A stretch of DNA of 41,258 nucleotides, taken from NCBI GenBank assembly GCA_902625535.1, contig CACOBT010000011.1, positions 1 to 41,258 of the forward strand, read 5' to 3'. The position numbers and the translations under genes are program-made. Under the pieces are notes generated by a model. It worked only from the letters and a program-made list of their open reading frames with translations, did not search any database and had not been told where the DNA came from. Shown piece after piece: positions 8,787 to 18,079 of this stretch. Origin of the DNA: an uncultured beta proteobacterium (GTDB lineage Bacteria > Pseudomonadota > Gammaproteobacteria > Burkholderiales > Burkholderiaceae_A). Within the stretch, counting starts at the first letter, position 1. The number at the start of each line of letters is the position of its first letter.

Positions 8787-9999
8787 CTTTTTTACCTTTA
8801 CGAAACTTTGAACCTTCAAAGATATTGAACCTAACCCAAAAACAATCAATATCACCATTTTTTACAATTATTTTTTCAGATGCTCTAAGTTTAATCTTAG
8901 AGACTATATTTTTTTCTGGAGTCAGAAGCCAAAAAGTCCATCCGGTGAATTTAGTTTTCAAGATTGAGCTCAAGTTAACCATCAATTCTTTTGTTAAAGT
9001 TAAACTGCCCATTCGTTTTCCGTAAGGTGGATTAGTTAGTATGAGGCCCGAATCAAAATTAGGTCTTGTCAGGGAATATAATGGTTTAACATCCCAGAAA
9101 ATTTTATCAGCGACATATGAAGGCAGTGCAATCGCTGCATTTTTTTTTGCGGTCACTACGTTGTCCTTTAAAACATCAAATCCTAAAAACGTTGGAAAAG
9201 TAAATGAATTATCAGTCGGCGTTTTCCATGCTTTTTCTGCATCCATTAATATTTCTCCAATATCAACATCACTGAATGGCGAAGAATTTGCGAATAGCTG
9301 ATAGGCAAAAGCTCTTTTTTTTGACAGGATAAAGTTTGCCGGGAGGTTAGCTGCAATTCCAGCAGCTTCTATTATGAAAGTTCCGCTACCACACATTGGG
9401 TCGATTATTGGCGCTTTCTTATCCCACCCAGTTAACTTGATGAGTGAAGCAGCAAGATTTTCTTTCAAAGGGGCAATAAAGTCATCAGCCCTCCAACCGC
9501 GTTTATAAAGAGGCTGTCCCGTTGAATCTATTGAAATGGTTACCAGGTTGTTATCAAAATTGACCCAAACTCTAATATCGGGACTATTGGTATCTATACT
9601 TGGTCTAGTTCCACAATCATCGCGAAACGAGTCACAAATAGCATCTTTGACAACTAAGGAGGCATATCTCAGTGAAACATCTTTGGGGAAACCTCGTCCA
9701 TTGACGTCCACTTTTATCGTCCTTTTCGGCAGGAACCATTCTTTCCAATTGATCTTTTTAGAACAATTAAAGAGCTCACGGGCACTTTTTACCTGTGTTC
9801 TAATAAGCTGGATCAAAAATCTTGTTGGCGTTCTAGCCCATAGATTCAACATACAAACGTCAGTTGCCGACGCGATAAAAAAAACACCTCCTTTTTTTAA
9901 CTGTGGCTTAATATGATGCGACAAACTTACTAACTCATTTGCCACAACTTGTTCTAGTCCTCGTGGACAAATCGCAATCACCGGTAGGAGAGTTTTCAT
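8755..9999 (-). CDS. THUMP-domain class I SAM-dependent rRNA methyltransferase (RlmL-like)
   Basis: This protein of 414 residues has an N-terminal ferredoxin-like/THUMP RNA-binding half (ICPRGLEQVVANEL ... INWKEWFLPKRTIKVDV ... DIRVWVNFDNNLVTISIDS). Its C-terminal Rossmann methyltransferase carries PIIDPMCGSGTFIIEAA for SAM binding and the catalytic TNPPYGKRMG for N2-guanine methylation. It matches the first half of E. coli RlmL (m2G2445 of 23S rRNA) and the stand-alone YpsC/UPF0020 proteins; the RlmK half is absent. The target base is inferred. It is the promoter-proximal gene of a two-gene unit with yggS. Confidence 0.88.
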   Translation of the reverse strand: MKTLLPVIAICPRGLEQVVANELVSLSHHIKPQLKKGGVFFIASATDVCMLNLWARTPTRFLIQLIRTQVKSARELFNCSKKINWKEWFLPKRTIKVDVNGRGFPKDVSLRYASLVVKDAICDSFRDDCGTRPSIDTNSPDIRVWVNFDNNLVTISIDSTGQPLYKRGWRADDFIAPLKENLAASLIKLTGWDKKAPIIDPMCGSGTFIIEAAGIAANLPANFILSKKRAFAYQLFANSSPFSDVDIGEILMDAEKAWKTPTDNSFTFPTFLGFDVLKDNVVTAKKNAAIALPSYVADKIFWDVKPLYSLTRPNFDSGLILTNPPYGKRMGSLTLTKELMVNLSSILKTKFTGWTFWLLTPEKNIVSKIKLRASEKIIVKNGDIDCFWVRFNIFEGSKFRKGKKDANIGQSKSS

Positions 10000-10051
10000 A
10001 AGACTCAGTATATTGTTACTCTGAAACTATTAAAAAAACAGAAATGCAAGT

Positions 10052-10079
10052 ATTATATTTATAAAACATTTGAATTCAA
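10052..10079 (-). promoter_or_regulatory. Sigma70 promoter for the RlmL-like gene
   Basis: Reading the minus strand, TTGAAT (10079-10074) is followed after 16 bases by a perfect TATAAT (10057-10052). Transcription would start near 10045, about 45 bases before the ATG at 9999. This is the best promoter match in the 293-base gap between 10000 and 10292. Confidence 0.5.
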
Positions 10080-10153
10080 GGCCAGACTCAAATTAACTCA
10101 AGAATCATAGTTAGAAAAGTAACTGTATATCATTTTTTACTAATTAATATCAA

Positions 10154-10165
10154 GAGTCCGGACTC
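10154..10165. repeat. 12-base perfect palindrome in the 10000-10292 gap
   Basis: GAGTCCGGACTC reads the same on both strands. It lies about 110 bases upstream of the promoter assigned to the RlmL-like gene and 130 bases past the end of proA. It has no adjacent T-run, so it is not a terminator. It could be an operator, or chance. I see no gene in the rest of this gap, which is AT-rich. Confidence 0.4.
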
Positions 10166-10292
10166 ATCATTATTGCTGTTGCGATTAATTGCGCGAATTT
10201 TGGTTATGACAGCAAAATTGATAATATTTGCGGAAGACAAAACGAGTCAGCAAAGTATGCAAAAAAAAATGAAAAGGATTTCCCCTAAAGCA

Positions 10293-11576
10293 CTAGTATC
10301 TCACTTGACCATCACTTAAAACGATCCATTTTTTTGTAGTTAAACCTTCCAGTCCAACCGGTCCTCTAGCATGCAGTTTGTTGGTACTTATGCCAATTTC
10401 TGCCCCCATTCCATATTGGAAGCCATCGGCGAACCTAGTAGACGTGTTAACCATAACAGAAGACGAGTCAACTCTTCGCAAAAAATTCATGGCATTGTCG
10501 TGGTTTTCTGTGACGATGCATTCCGTGTGGGAAGACCCATATTTATGTATATGAGAGATAGCTTCGTCTATGCCCTCTACTGTTCGAACAGACAAAATGG
10601 CATCTAAATATTCTGTACTCCAGTCTTTGACAGTAGCTATTTTTATTTTGTTGAGTGCAAAAAAATCTTTTTCAGTTAAGATTTGTTTTGTTAACTTACA
10701 GACTCGAATTTCAATTCCTTTTGCAAGCAACAACTTGAAAATTTTAGGGAGAACTTTCCTTGCAATATTCTTGTTTACAAGAAGTGTTTCTAATGTGTTG
10801 CACGTCCCTAATCGTTGTGTTTTGGAATTAATCGTAATATCAGAAGCTCTTTTCTTATCTGCAAATTCGTCTATATAAACGTGACATATACCATCGAGAT
10901 GTTTGATCACCTGAATATGAGATTTATCCGAAATTCGTTTTATTAGTGATTTCCCACCTCGTGGGATGACTAAATCAATATATTTGTCAAGCAAGAGTAG
11001 CTCTGTGATGAGGTTTCTATCTTTCGTTGCAGTTAGTTGCACCGACTGCTCGGGTAAACCACAATTTTTTAACGTATTAAAAATAATAGTATGCAACACA
11101 ACATTACTGTTTAGTGACTCGGAGCCACCCCGCAAAATAATAGAGTTCCCCGTTTTAAGAGCCAAAGCAGCAGCATCCACAGTAACGTTTGGTCTAGATT
11201 CATAAATCATTAGTATTACACCAATTGGCACATTCATATTGCCAACCTTTATACCCGATGGTTGTTCTTTCAAGTTACTAATTGTTCCAATAGGATCTGG
11301 TAGAGAAGCGATCTGCTCTAGTCCATTACACATATCAATTATCGACTGATTGGTAATTTCTAATCTATCAAGGAACGCAGAGTCTCTACGCGATATTTTT
11401 GCATTTTTTAAATCTAGTAAATTACCTTCAATAATTTTTCTTTTATTTTTTTGTATAGAACTAGCAATCTTTTTTAGCACAGAATTTTTTTCAAAAGTTT
11501 TAACTAAGTGCATCTGCGAAGAAGCATTTTTAGCATTTTTCCCGATTTTTAAGGCTAATTGTTTTAGTTTTTCCAT
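10293..11576 (-). CDS. proA: Gamma-glutamyl phosphate reductase
   Basis: ProA makes glutamate-5-semialdehyde from gamma-glutamyl phosphate with NADPH, the second step of proline synthesis. Motifs: VPIGVILMIYESRPNVTVDA, ALALKTGNSIILRGGSES, the catalytic cysteine in QRLGTCNTLETLLV, and the C-terminal RGPVGLEGLTTKKWI. ATG 11576 gives MEKLKQLALKIGKNAKNAS and 427 residues, normal for the family. It is 1 base after the holA stop, with no clear ribosome site, so coupling to holA is likely. The frame open to 11633 only reads back into holA. It is the last gene of the leuS-lptE-holA-proA run; the first proline enzyme ProB is not in the window. Confidence 0.95.
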   Translation of the reverse strand: MEKLKQLALKIGKNAKNASSQMHLVKTFEKNSVLKKIASSIQKNKRKIIEGNLLDLKNAKISRRDSAFLDRLEITNQSIIDMCNGLEQIASLPDPIGTISNLKEQPSGIKVGNMNVPIGVILMIYESRPNVTVDAAALALKTGNSIILRGGSESLNSNVVLHTIIFNTLKNCGLPEQSVQLTATKDRNLITELLLLDKYIDLVIPRGGKSLIKRISDKSHIQVIKHLDGICHVYIDEFADKKRASDITINSKTQRLGTCNTLETLLVNKNIARKVLPKIFKLLLAKGIEIRVCKLTKQILTEKDFFALNKIKIATVKDWSTEYLDAILSVRTVEGIDEAISHIHKYGSSHTECIVTENHDNAMNFLRRVDSSSVMVNTSTRFADGFQYGMGAEIGISTNKLHARGPVGLEGLTTKKWIVLSDGQVRY

Positions 11577-11577
11577 T

Positions 11578-12513
11578 TTAGTAGTTAATGACAATCCTCT
11601 CGAACTCTCTCCAGGGATCACCATGATTAACACCTTTTATATATTTATCCAGTTCATGCAATGTTATCAAGATTTTTTCCGCTTTAGTATCTAATTTTTT
11701 TCTCGCATAATTCGAAAGGACCCAAATCAAAAGAGGTAAAGGAACGTTGTCTTCTTTTAGTTCGTTTATTACTCGCAAAATTTTCCTCTTATCGCGCATT
11801 TCCATAAACTCGGGTAATCTAAATGGGTTGTGTCTAGATTTATTATCAATCATAGATACTAACGATGATATATTAACGGTTCCCCCGTATGCCTCATAGA
11901 TTAGTTTTAAACTACAAAGTTCATTATGTGCAGACGAAAAATTCCCTTCACACTTATCCATTATTAACTCTGTTAATTCGTGTTTCCCTCGACCATGAAA
12001 AAAGTCTAATTTATTTTCAATAAAAGTAGCTAATCCAATCGCATTTTCATTTCTGAATTCTATGCTAATTCCGGCCTGTTCTAATGACCGAAACCAATTG
12101 GATTTTTTGCTTCCTGAGTCGAGCTTTGGCAGATATAATAATAAATGAAGATTGTTTTTTGAATCGAGATTAAGATCAGATAAAAATTTCCCTCCTGACA
12201 AACCAGGCTTCCCATTTTTTAAATAAATTTGTACTAGTGTTGTGTCAGCAAATAAATCAAGGTTTTCATATTTTTGAAAGCATTCATTCCAGTTAAAAAA
12301 ACCATCCGCAAAATATATATCTTTATCAAATATTCTCTTAGTTTTTAATTTAGATTTCACCACATCACATATTACTCTTTGGAAAATTGGTTCGTCAGAA
12401 ATTACAGTCCAGATTTTATTTTTCTCGTAAAACTCTGAATTAATATTTTTGTTTAGAAATGTTTCTATTTGTTCTTCACTATGAGTTAAATCTGCAGGAA
12501 CGAAAATCTTCAT
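11578..12513 (-). CDS. holA: DNA polymerase III subunit delta
   Basis: HolA is the wrench of the clamp loader that opens the beta ring. The sequence is poorly conserved, but the pattern fits: a domain with DKDIYFADGFFNW and YENLDLFADTTLVQIYLKNGKPG, then LLLYLPKLDSGSKKSNWFRSLE (compare DLLLVxxxKLDxxxxxSxWFxAL), and the helical C-terminal collar. The position between lptE and proA, downstream of leuS, is the classic location. Length is 311 residues, compared with 343 in E. coli. The start overlaps the lptE stop by 4 bases (ATGA). Confidence 0.88.
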   Translation of the reverse strand: MKIFVPADLTHSEEQIETFLNKNINSEFYEKNKIWTVISDEPIFQRVICDVVKSKLKTKRIFDKDIYFADGFFNWNECFQKYENLDLFADTTLVQIYLKNGKPGLSGGKFLSDLNLDSKNNLHLLLYLPKLDSGSKKSNWFRSLEQAGISIEFRNENAIGLATFIENKLDFFHGRGKHELTELIMDKCEGNFSSAHNELCSLKLIYEAYGGTVNISSLVSMIDNKSRHNPFRLPEFMEMRDKRKILRVINELKEDNVPLPLLIWVLSNYARKKLDTKAEKILITLHELDKYIKGVNHGDPWREFERIVINY

Positions 12514-13016
12514 TGCCTCTTTAACCTTATCCTCTGAAGTTTTTGTATAATTCTAACAGCTAGTTGCTTGTTTATATCTCTTGTGTGAAATGACTCGTGT
12601 GCCTGTGTCGCAAGGACATCAGTATCATTAAAAGTTACTGATCGAAATATTTTTAATTCGTCTATTGGTTGAAGTGGTTTGTCCTCTGAGTTATTTATTT
12701 CAACTATCGCGGTAGTCCTTATTTCTAGCTCTCGTGGTCTGCCAGCTCCAGAAAAACCGACAACGACTCTATCCGTCTTGACCTTTAAGCTAAGAGAAAC
12801 CTCAGCTTCCGTTTTATTCGCCACAATATTTAAGCCCGGCGATCTTTTTAACCTTTGATAAACCTCGGCTCCCACACCATTGTTTATACCGCTCAAATAA
12901 ATTTGTCTGAAGGGCATTTTATCCTCGAGTACTCGGAATTTCCATCCACAATTAGCAAGTGTAAGTTGCATAACGATTAATACAGCAATTGAGAATGAGA
13001 AACTCATGTTTTTCAT
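12510..13016 (-). CDS. lptE: LPS-assembly lipoprotein LptE
   Basis: LptE is an outer-membrane lipoprotein that plugs the LptD barrel during lipopolysaccharide export. From ATG 13016 the protein is 168 residues: MKNMSFSFSIAVLIVMQLTL is a signal peptide and LANC a lipobox, with the lipidated cysteine followed by GWKFR (compare CGFxLR in the family). The downstream part matches the LptE pattern, with EVYQRLKR and RELEIRTTAIVEI. A longer frame to 13085 places charged residues before the signal and was rejected. The ATG overlaps the leuS stop (ATGA), and GGTGAAGAA lies just upstream. Confidence 0.88.
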   Translation of the reverse strand: MKNMSFSFSIAVLIVMQLTLANCGWKFRVLEDKMPFRQIYLSGINNGVGAEVYQRLKRSPGLNIVANKTEAEVSLSLKVKTDRVVVGFSGAGRPRELEIRTTAIVEINNSEDKPLQPIDELKIFRSVTFNDTDVLATQAHESFHTRDINKQLAVRIIQKLQRIRLKRQ

Positions 13017-15691
13017 TTCTTCACCACTATATTTATTAGTCGGTTTGGCACGATGATGGTTCGTAAAATTACTTTGTTCTGACAATACTTTTGGAACTCA
13101 TTGGAGTTTTCTGCAATTTTTAATATTTGCGTATCAGATGCAGAAAAAGGGATTTTGATTCTTCCTCTGCTCTTCCCATTGATTTGAATTGTAATTTCTA
13201 CGAAATCTTGCCGTAAAGCCGTTTGATCAACAATTGGCCACTCTGAGTCAATAAGCGGTCCAAATAAACTTTCATAGTCAACTTGCTTCCAAATGTAACA
13301 GCAGATGTGAGGAGCTATCGGATACAAGACTCGTAGCAATATTGAAAAACACTCTATCAAAACTAATCGATCTTTTTTTATAAGGACTTTTTGATCGGAG
13401 ATTGATTTTTGCAAAAATGACTCAAGGGTATTTAACAGTTTCATCGTAGCTGAAACCACTGTGTTAAATTGGAATCGTTCCATGTCATATGATGCTTGCG
13501 ACAGAATCTCATGAGATAACTTTCTCAACTCTTTGCTAGTGTCGGATACCTCTGGTTTATCAATGAAAAATCCGTCTTTAGTCTTCAAGAGTTCGAGGTA
13601 AGTTAAATGAAAAGTCCATAATCTTTTTAAAAATTTAAATGACCCCTCCACGCCATCCTCTGACCACTCTAATGTGCTCTCGGGTGGTGCTGCGAACATG
13701 GTGAACAATCTGCATGTATCAGCCCCATATTTTTCGATTAAAGTTGTTGGATCGATACCGTTATTTTTTGATTTAGACATTTTCTCGATCTTCCCTAAAC
13801 TTACCGGAAGTCCATCAACAATATTCGTTGCCGAAACCACTCTTCCTCTGCTATCTCTTTCAAGCCTTATCTCACCCGGGTTGAAGTATTTTTTCATTGA
13901 AGTTTTATCATTTTCACGATAGAAAGTTTGATTTAAAACCATCCCTTGAGTTAATAATTTAATGAAAGGCTCATTGACCTTTACTAGATTTAAATCTCTA
14001 GTTACCTTAGTCCAAAATCTAGCGTATAGCAGGTGTAATATTGCGTGTTCTATACCTCCAATATACTGGTCAATTGGCATCCAATAGTCTATCTCTTCAT
14101 TGAAAATATTTGTTTTTTCTAACGGGCAACAATAACGCATAAAATACCAACTTGAATCTACAAAGGTATCCATAGTATCTGTTTCTCGCTTAGCTTCTGA
14201 GCCACAATTTGGACATCTTGTTTTGACAAACTCGTCACATTCAATCAATGGATTCCCGGTACCTTTAGGCTTTAATTTGTTCGGTAAAACTACCGGAAGG
14301 TCAGTTTCTTTAACAGGAACATCACCGCAATCCGGACAATGAATAATTGGGATTGGTGTTCCCCAATACCGCTGTCGGCTGATTCCCCAGTCCCTAAGAC
14401 GTATCTGAGTTTTCTTTATACCAATCTCTTTTTTCGATAGATCTGTAATTATTCTTTTAGATGCTTCTTTTCCATCCAATCCATCGTACTGGCCGGAGTT
14501 GATACAGATACATTTATCTTTACTTGAGTACCAATCTTTCCATATTAAGGGATCGAATCTATTTGAATCTTTCAAATCAGCCTGTCTAAGAACTTGCTTA
14601 ATACTTATTTTGTATTTCTTGGCGAATAAAAAATCTCTCTCATCATGCGCAGGTACCCCCATAACTGCACCGTCTCCGTACCCCGATAGGACATAATTAG
14701 CAATCCATATAGGAATTTTTTCTCCTGTGACTGGGTGAATTGCAAACTCCCCAGTGTTGATACCAATTTTTTCCTGCTTTGAAATATCAACCTCTGATCC
14801 GCTCGAACCAAAATCGTGTTTAACAAAATTCTTGATTTCGTTGTTGGTTTTTATAATTTGCTTTGAGATTTTATGATCTACTGAAAGAGCGATGAAGGTG
14901 ACGCCCATGATGGTATCTGGTCTTGTTGTAAAAACATAGATTAGATTACAGTTGTCCCCATTTTTTTCTGTTAGATTTTTATCAATTTTGAAAAAAAAAC
15001 GAAGACCTTCAGATTTTCCAATCCAATTACGTTGCATTGATAAAACTTGTACGGGCCAATCTAGCCCATCGAGGCCCGCAAGTAATTCATCCGTATATTT
15101 TGTTATCGCTAAATAATACATAGGGATTTTCCGCTGTTCAATGGTAGCCCCAGATCTCCATCCTTTCCCATCAATAACCTGTTCATTGGCTAAAACTGTT
15201 TTGTCCACTGGGTCCCAGTTAACCATTCCTAATTTTTTGTAAGCAAGGCCACTTTTTAGCATTTTCAAAAAGAGGAGTTGATTCCATTTATAATATTCGG
15301 GGGCGGATGTGTTAATTTCTCGGGACCAGTCAATAGCAAAGCCTAGGGACTTGAGTTGTTTTTTCATAGTAGAAATATTCTCCTCTGTCCATTCGGCGGG
15401 GGATTTATCCTGATTTAGAGCGGCATTTTCGGCTGGTAAGCCAAAAGCATCCCATCCCATAGGCATAAGTACGTTAAAACCCTTCATCCTTTTCCATCGG
15501 GCAATAACGTCATTGATGGTGTAATTACGTACATGTCCCATGTGTAGATTTCCCGACGGGTACGGTAACATAGAGCATGCATAGTATTTTTTTTTCCCAT
15601 AACTATTGGAAAAATCGGCATGATACGCTGATATATTATCCCAGTAACTTTGTATATTTGGTTCTAATTTCTGTGGGTTATAATTTTCCAT
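13013..15691 (-). CDS. leuS: Leucyl-tRNA synthetase
   Basis: Class I synthetase charging tRNA-Leu. The 892-residue protein has YPSGNLHMGHVRNYTINDV (HIGH motif as HMGH), GWDAFGLPAENAA, an editing domain with TTRPDTIMGVTFIALS and the aspartate-bearing GVPAHDERDF, zinc-type cysteines (CPDCG, CPNCG), and the KMSKSKNNGIDP catalytic loop. The anticodon-binding and C-terminal domains follow. It is first in the leuS-lptE-holA-proA run, a widespread arrangement. A TATAAT element lies upstream on the minus strand at 15764-15759. Confidence 0.97.
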   Translation of the reverse strand: MENYNPQKLEPNIQSYWDNISAYHADFSNSYGKKKYYACSMLPYPSGNLHMGHVRNYTINDVIARWKRMKGFNVLMPMGWDAFGLPAENAALNQDKSPAEWTEENISTMKKQLKSLGFAIDWSREINTSAPEYYKWNQLLFLKMLKSGLAYKKLGMVNWDPVDKTVLANEQVIDGKGWRSGATIEQRKIPMYYLAITKYTDELLAGLDGLDWPVQVLSMQRNWIGKSEGLRFFFKIDKNLTEKNGDNCNLIYVFTTRPDTIMGVTFIALSVDHKISKQIIKTNNEIKNFVKHDFGSSGSEVDISKQEKIGINTGEFAIHPVTGEKIPIWIANYVLSGYGDGAVMGVPAHDERDFLFAKKYKISIKQVLRQADLKDSNRFDPLIWKDWYSSKDKCICINSGQYDGLDGKEASKRIITDLSKKEIGIKKTQIRLRDWGISRQRYWGTPIPIIHCPDCGDVPVKETDLPVVLPNKLKPKGTGNPLIECDEFVKTRCPNCGSEAKRETDTMDTFVDSSWYFMRYCCPLEKTNIFNEEIDYWMPIDQYIGGIEHAILHLLYARFWTKVTRDLNLVKVNEPFIKLLTQGMVLNQTFYRENDKTSMKKYFNPGEIRLERDSRGRVVSATNIVDGLPVSLGKIEKMSKSKNNGIDPTTLIEKYGADTCRLFTMFAAPPESTLEWSEDGVEGSFKFLKRLWTFHLTYLELLKTKDGFFIDKPEVSDTSKELRKLSHEILSQASYDMERFQFNTVVSATMKLLNTLESFLQKSISDQKVLIKKDRLVLIECFSILLRVLYPIAPHICCYIWKQVDYESLFGPLIDSEWPIVDQTALRQDFVEITIQINGKSRGRIKIPFSASDTQILKIAENSNEFQKYCQNKVILRTIIVPNRLINIVVKK

Positions 15692-15758
15692 TTCGGAATT
15701 CTTATTTTTCTTATTAATCTTGCGGGTTGAATCGCTCCGCGTCGATAATTGAACTTCT

Positions 15759-15764
15759 ATTATA
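15759..15764 (-). promoter_or_regulatory. -10 element (TATAAT) likely serving leuS
   Basis: A perfect TATAAT on the minus strand would start leuS transcription near 15752, about 60 bases before the ATG. No good -35 hexamer stands 16-18 bases further upstream, so the call rests on the -10 alone. The 90-base gap must also hold the uvrD promoter. Confidence 0.35.
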
Positions 15765-15781
15765 GGTTAGACTTGAAGGGT

Positions 15782-18079
15782 ATGCTTGAAACAATTATAA
15801 AAACTCTTAATGCTCCGCAGAAGGAGGCTGTGCTCCATGACAGAGGGTCGGTATTAGTTTTAGCTGGAGCTGGGAGTGGAAAAACACGCGTATTAACAAC
15901 CAGGATTGGAAGGTTATTAATAGATCGGCTGGCAACACCCGGTTCTGTTCTTGCAGTAACTTTTACTAATAAAGCGGCTAAAGAAATGTTAATCCGTATC
16001 AGTAGTATGGTCCCCTATGATCTTCGAGGTGTTTGGATTGGAACTTTTCATGGTCTTTGTCATAGATTACTGCGACTCCATCACAACGATGCAGGATTAG
16101 CTCAGGGTTTTCAAATAATGGATATGCAGGATCAGATCGCAAGTATAAAAAGACTCCTCAAGAGCCTAAATGTAGATTCAGAAGTTATCATACCGAAAGA
16201 ATTACAACGATTCATTAATAATGCCAAAGAACAGGGGCTACGGCCTAATGATATAGAGGATACGAATGGATTCAATCGACAGTACATTGAGTTATATGAA
16301 GCATACGATTCTCAGTGCCAACGGGAGGGAGTTGTTGATTTTGGTGAATTACTTTTACGCTCCGTGGAATTACTACAAAGACATAACGAGTTACGACATC
16401 ATTATCAAACCAGATTCCAACATATTCTCATAGACGAGTTTCAAGATACGAACGCTTTACAATACAAGTGGTTAAGCCTCCTAACAGGTGAAGAATCTAG
16501 TGTGTTTGCAGTAGGAGATGATGATCAAAGTATTTATGCGTTTAGGGGAGCTGATGTATCCAATATGGCTAGATTTGAAAAAGATTTTGGTGTCGAAAAA
16601 ATTATAAGGCTCGAACAGAATTACAGATCTCATGGACATATTCTAGATGCTGCAAACGCATTGATTCAAAATAATATAAATCGTTTAGGAAAAAACTTAT
16701 GGACTGATTCAGAGTCAGGCGACCAGATTAAGGTCAACGAATGTGTAGACGACACGTATGAGGCCGACTGGGTTGTTGGGGAGGTCAAGACTTTTATTTC
16801 GGAAGAGATATCACCTTCTGAAATTGCAATTCTTTATCGAAGTAATGCACAATCGAGAGTTATTGAGCATACTCTCAGTAAAATTGGAATAAAGTACCGA
16901 GTTTACGGAGGCTTTAGATTTTATGACCGAGCTGAGATAAAAAACGCTCTAGCCTATCTGAGGCTTGTTGCGAATTCAGATGACGATAATGCTCTTCTGA
17001 GAGTGATCAATTTTCCTCCACGTAAAATAGGAAGTAAGACTGTTGAAAATCTTCAGAGGACTGCCAGGGAGAAAGACTGTTCCTTGTTCAGTTCAATCGA
17101 TTTTATAGAGGGGAAAAACTCAAAATCATTGAGTGGGTTTAGAGACCTCATTGAGCTAATAAAAAAAGAAACGTGTGATTTATCGTTACCCGATGTAATT
17201 AGCCAAACATTAAAAATCTCTGGATTAATTGAGCATTACTCAGAAGATCGCGAGAGCGTTGATCGTTTAGAAAATTTGAGGGAATTGATTAATGCTGGAG
17301 AGGCATTTCTTGTTTCAGAGAGGATTGCGAAAAATGTGCCAGCGAATTTGGGTGTGGTCGGAAATACAAATGGAAGTAGAAAAAGTGGAGATGAGATTTT
17401 AAGTCAACAGAACATGGAAATAGAAAATGTCACGCCATTAACTGGCTTCATTTCAAACGCAACACTGGATTCAGGAGAAAGTCAGGCGGAGGCGGGAGAG
17501 GAGGCAGTTCAATTGATGACAATTCATGCAGCAAAAGGGCTTGAATTCGAAAAAGTCTTTGTGGTTGGATTAGAGGAGGGACTATTTCCGCACGAAAATA
17601 GTTTAAATGAGTTTGGAGGGCTTGATGAGGAACGTCGTCTAATGTATGTCGCAATCACAAGGGCCAAGAGGAGTTTATATTTTTCATATGCTCAGATGCG
17701 AAAGCTCTATGGTCAATTCCGTTATAACAGAAAAAGTAGATTTCTCGATGAAGTACCGGAAGAGCATCTTCGTTGGCTGTCTTCAACGAGGACGAGAAAA
17801 AGCATTGCTGAATTAGGTGCAAGCGAAAAGGGAAAAAATATTCCATTTAGCGAGACAAAAAAAATGTCATTAGCCTTTGATAGTATTGCTGAAGGACAAA
17901 TGCACGATAAAAATGGTTCAGTTTTTTTGATTGGCAGGACAGTTCGGCATAAAAGATTCGGGGATGGAGTTATATTAAGATTGGAAGGCCATAGTAACGA
18001 AAGTAGGGCTGAAGTTCGTTTCAGCGACGGTAGCACAAAATGGCTCTCCCTATCGGTTGCGAAATTAGAGGTTGTGTGA
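15782..18079 (+). CDS. uvrD: DNA helicase II (UvrD/PcrA type)
   Basis: A superfamily 1 helicase moving 3' to 5', used in mismatch and nucleotide-excision repair. All motifs are visible: LAGAGSGKTRVL (Walker A), TFTNKAAKEM, GTFHGLCHRLL, IDEFQDTN (motif II), GDDDQSIYAFRGAD, RLEQNYRS, MTIHAAKGLEFEKVFV and RRLMYVAITRAKR. A C-terminal Tudor-like module (VRHKRFGDGVILRLEGH ... FSDGSTKWLSL) is the part that contacts RNA polymerase in PcrA/UvrD and separates this from Rep. ATG 15782 gives 765 residues, starting MLETIIKTLNAPQKEAV; TTG 15749 would add 11. The 3' end overlaps the roxA-like gene by 15 bases. mutS, its mismatch-repair partner, is nearby. Confidence 0.95.
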   Translation: MLETIIKTLNAPQKEAVLHDRGSVLVLAGAGSGKTRVLTTRIGRLLIDRLATPGSVLAVTFTNKAAKEMLIRISSMVPYDLRGVWIGTFHGLCHRLLRLHHNDAGLAQGFQIMDMQDQIASIKRLLKSLNVDSEVIIPKELQRFINNAKEQGLRPNDIEDTNGFNRQYIELYEAYDSQCQREGVVDFGELLLRSVELLQRHNELRHHYQTRFQHILIDEFQDTNALQYKWLSLLTGEESSVFAVGDDDQSIYAFRGADVSNMARFEKDFGVEKIIRLEQNYRSHGHILDAANALIQNNINRLGKNLWTDSESGDQIKVNECVDDTYEADWVVGEVKTFISEEISPSEIAILYRSNAQSRVIEHTLSKIGIKYRVYGGFRFYDRAEIKNALAYLRLVANSDDDNALLRVINFPPRKIGSKTVENLQRTAREKDCSLFSSIDFIEGKNSKSLSGFRDLIELIKKETCDLSLPDVISQTLKISGLIEHYSEDRESVDRLENLRELINAGEAFLVSERIAKNVPANLGVVGNTNGSRKSGDEILSQQNMEIENVTPLTGFISNATLDSGESQAEAGEEAVQLMTIHAAKGLEFEKVFVVGLEEGLFPHENSLNEFGGLDEERRLMYVAITRAKRSLYFSYAQMRKLYGQFRYNRKSRFLDEVPEEHLRWLSSTRTRKSIAELGASEKGKNIPFSETKKMSLAFDSIAEGQMHDKNGSVFLIGRTVRHKRFGDGVILRLEGHSNESRAEVRFSDGSTKWLSLSVAKLEVV

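Noticed and set aside
10260..10292. A possible proA terminator
   Set aside because: On the minus strand AGG-GGAAAT-CCT with a later T-run gives only a 3-base stem, too weak to claim.
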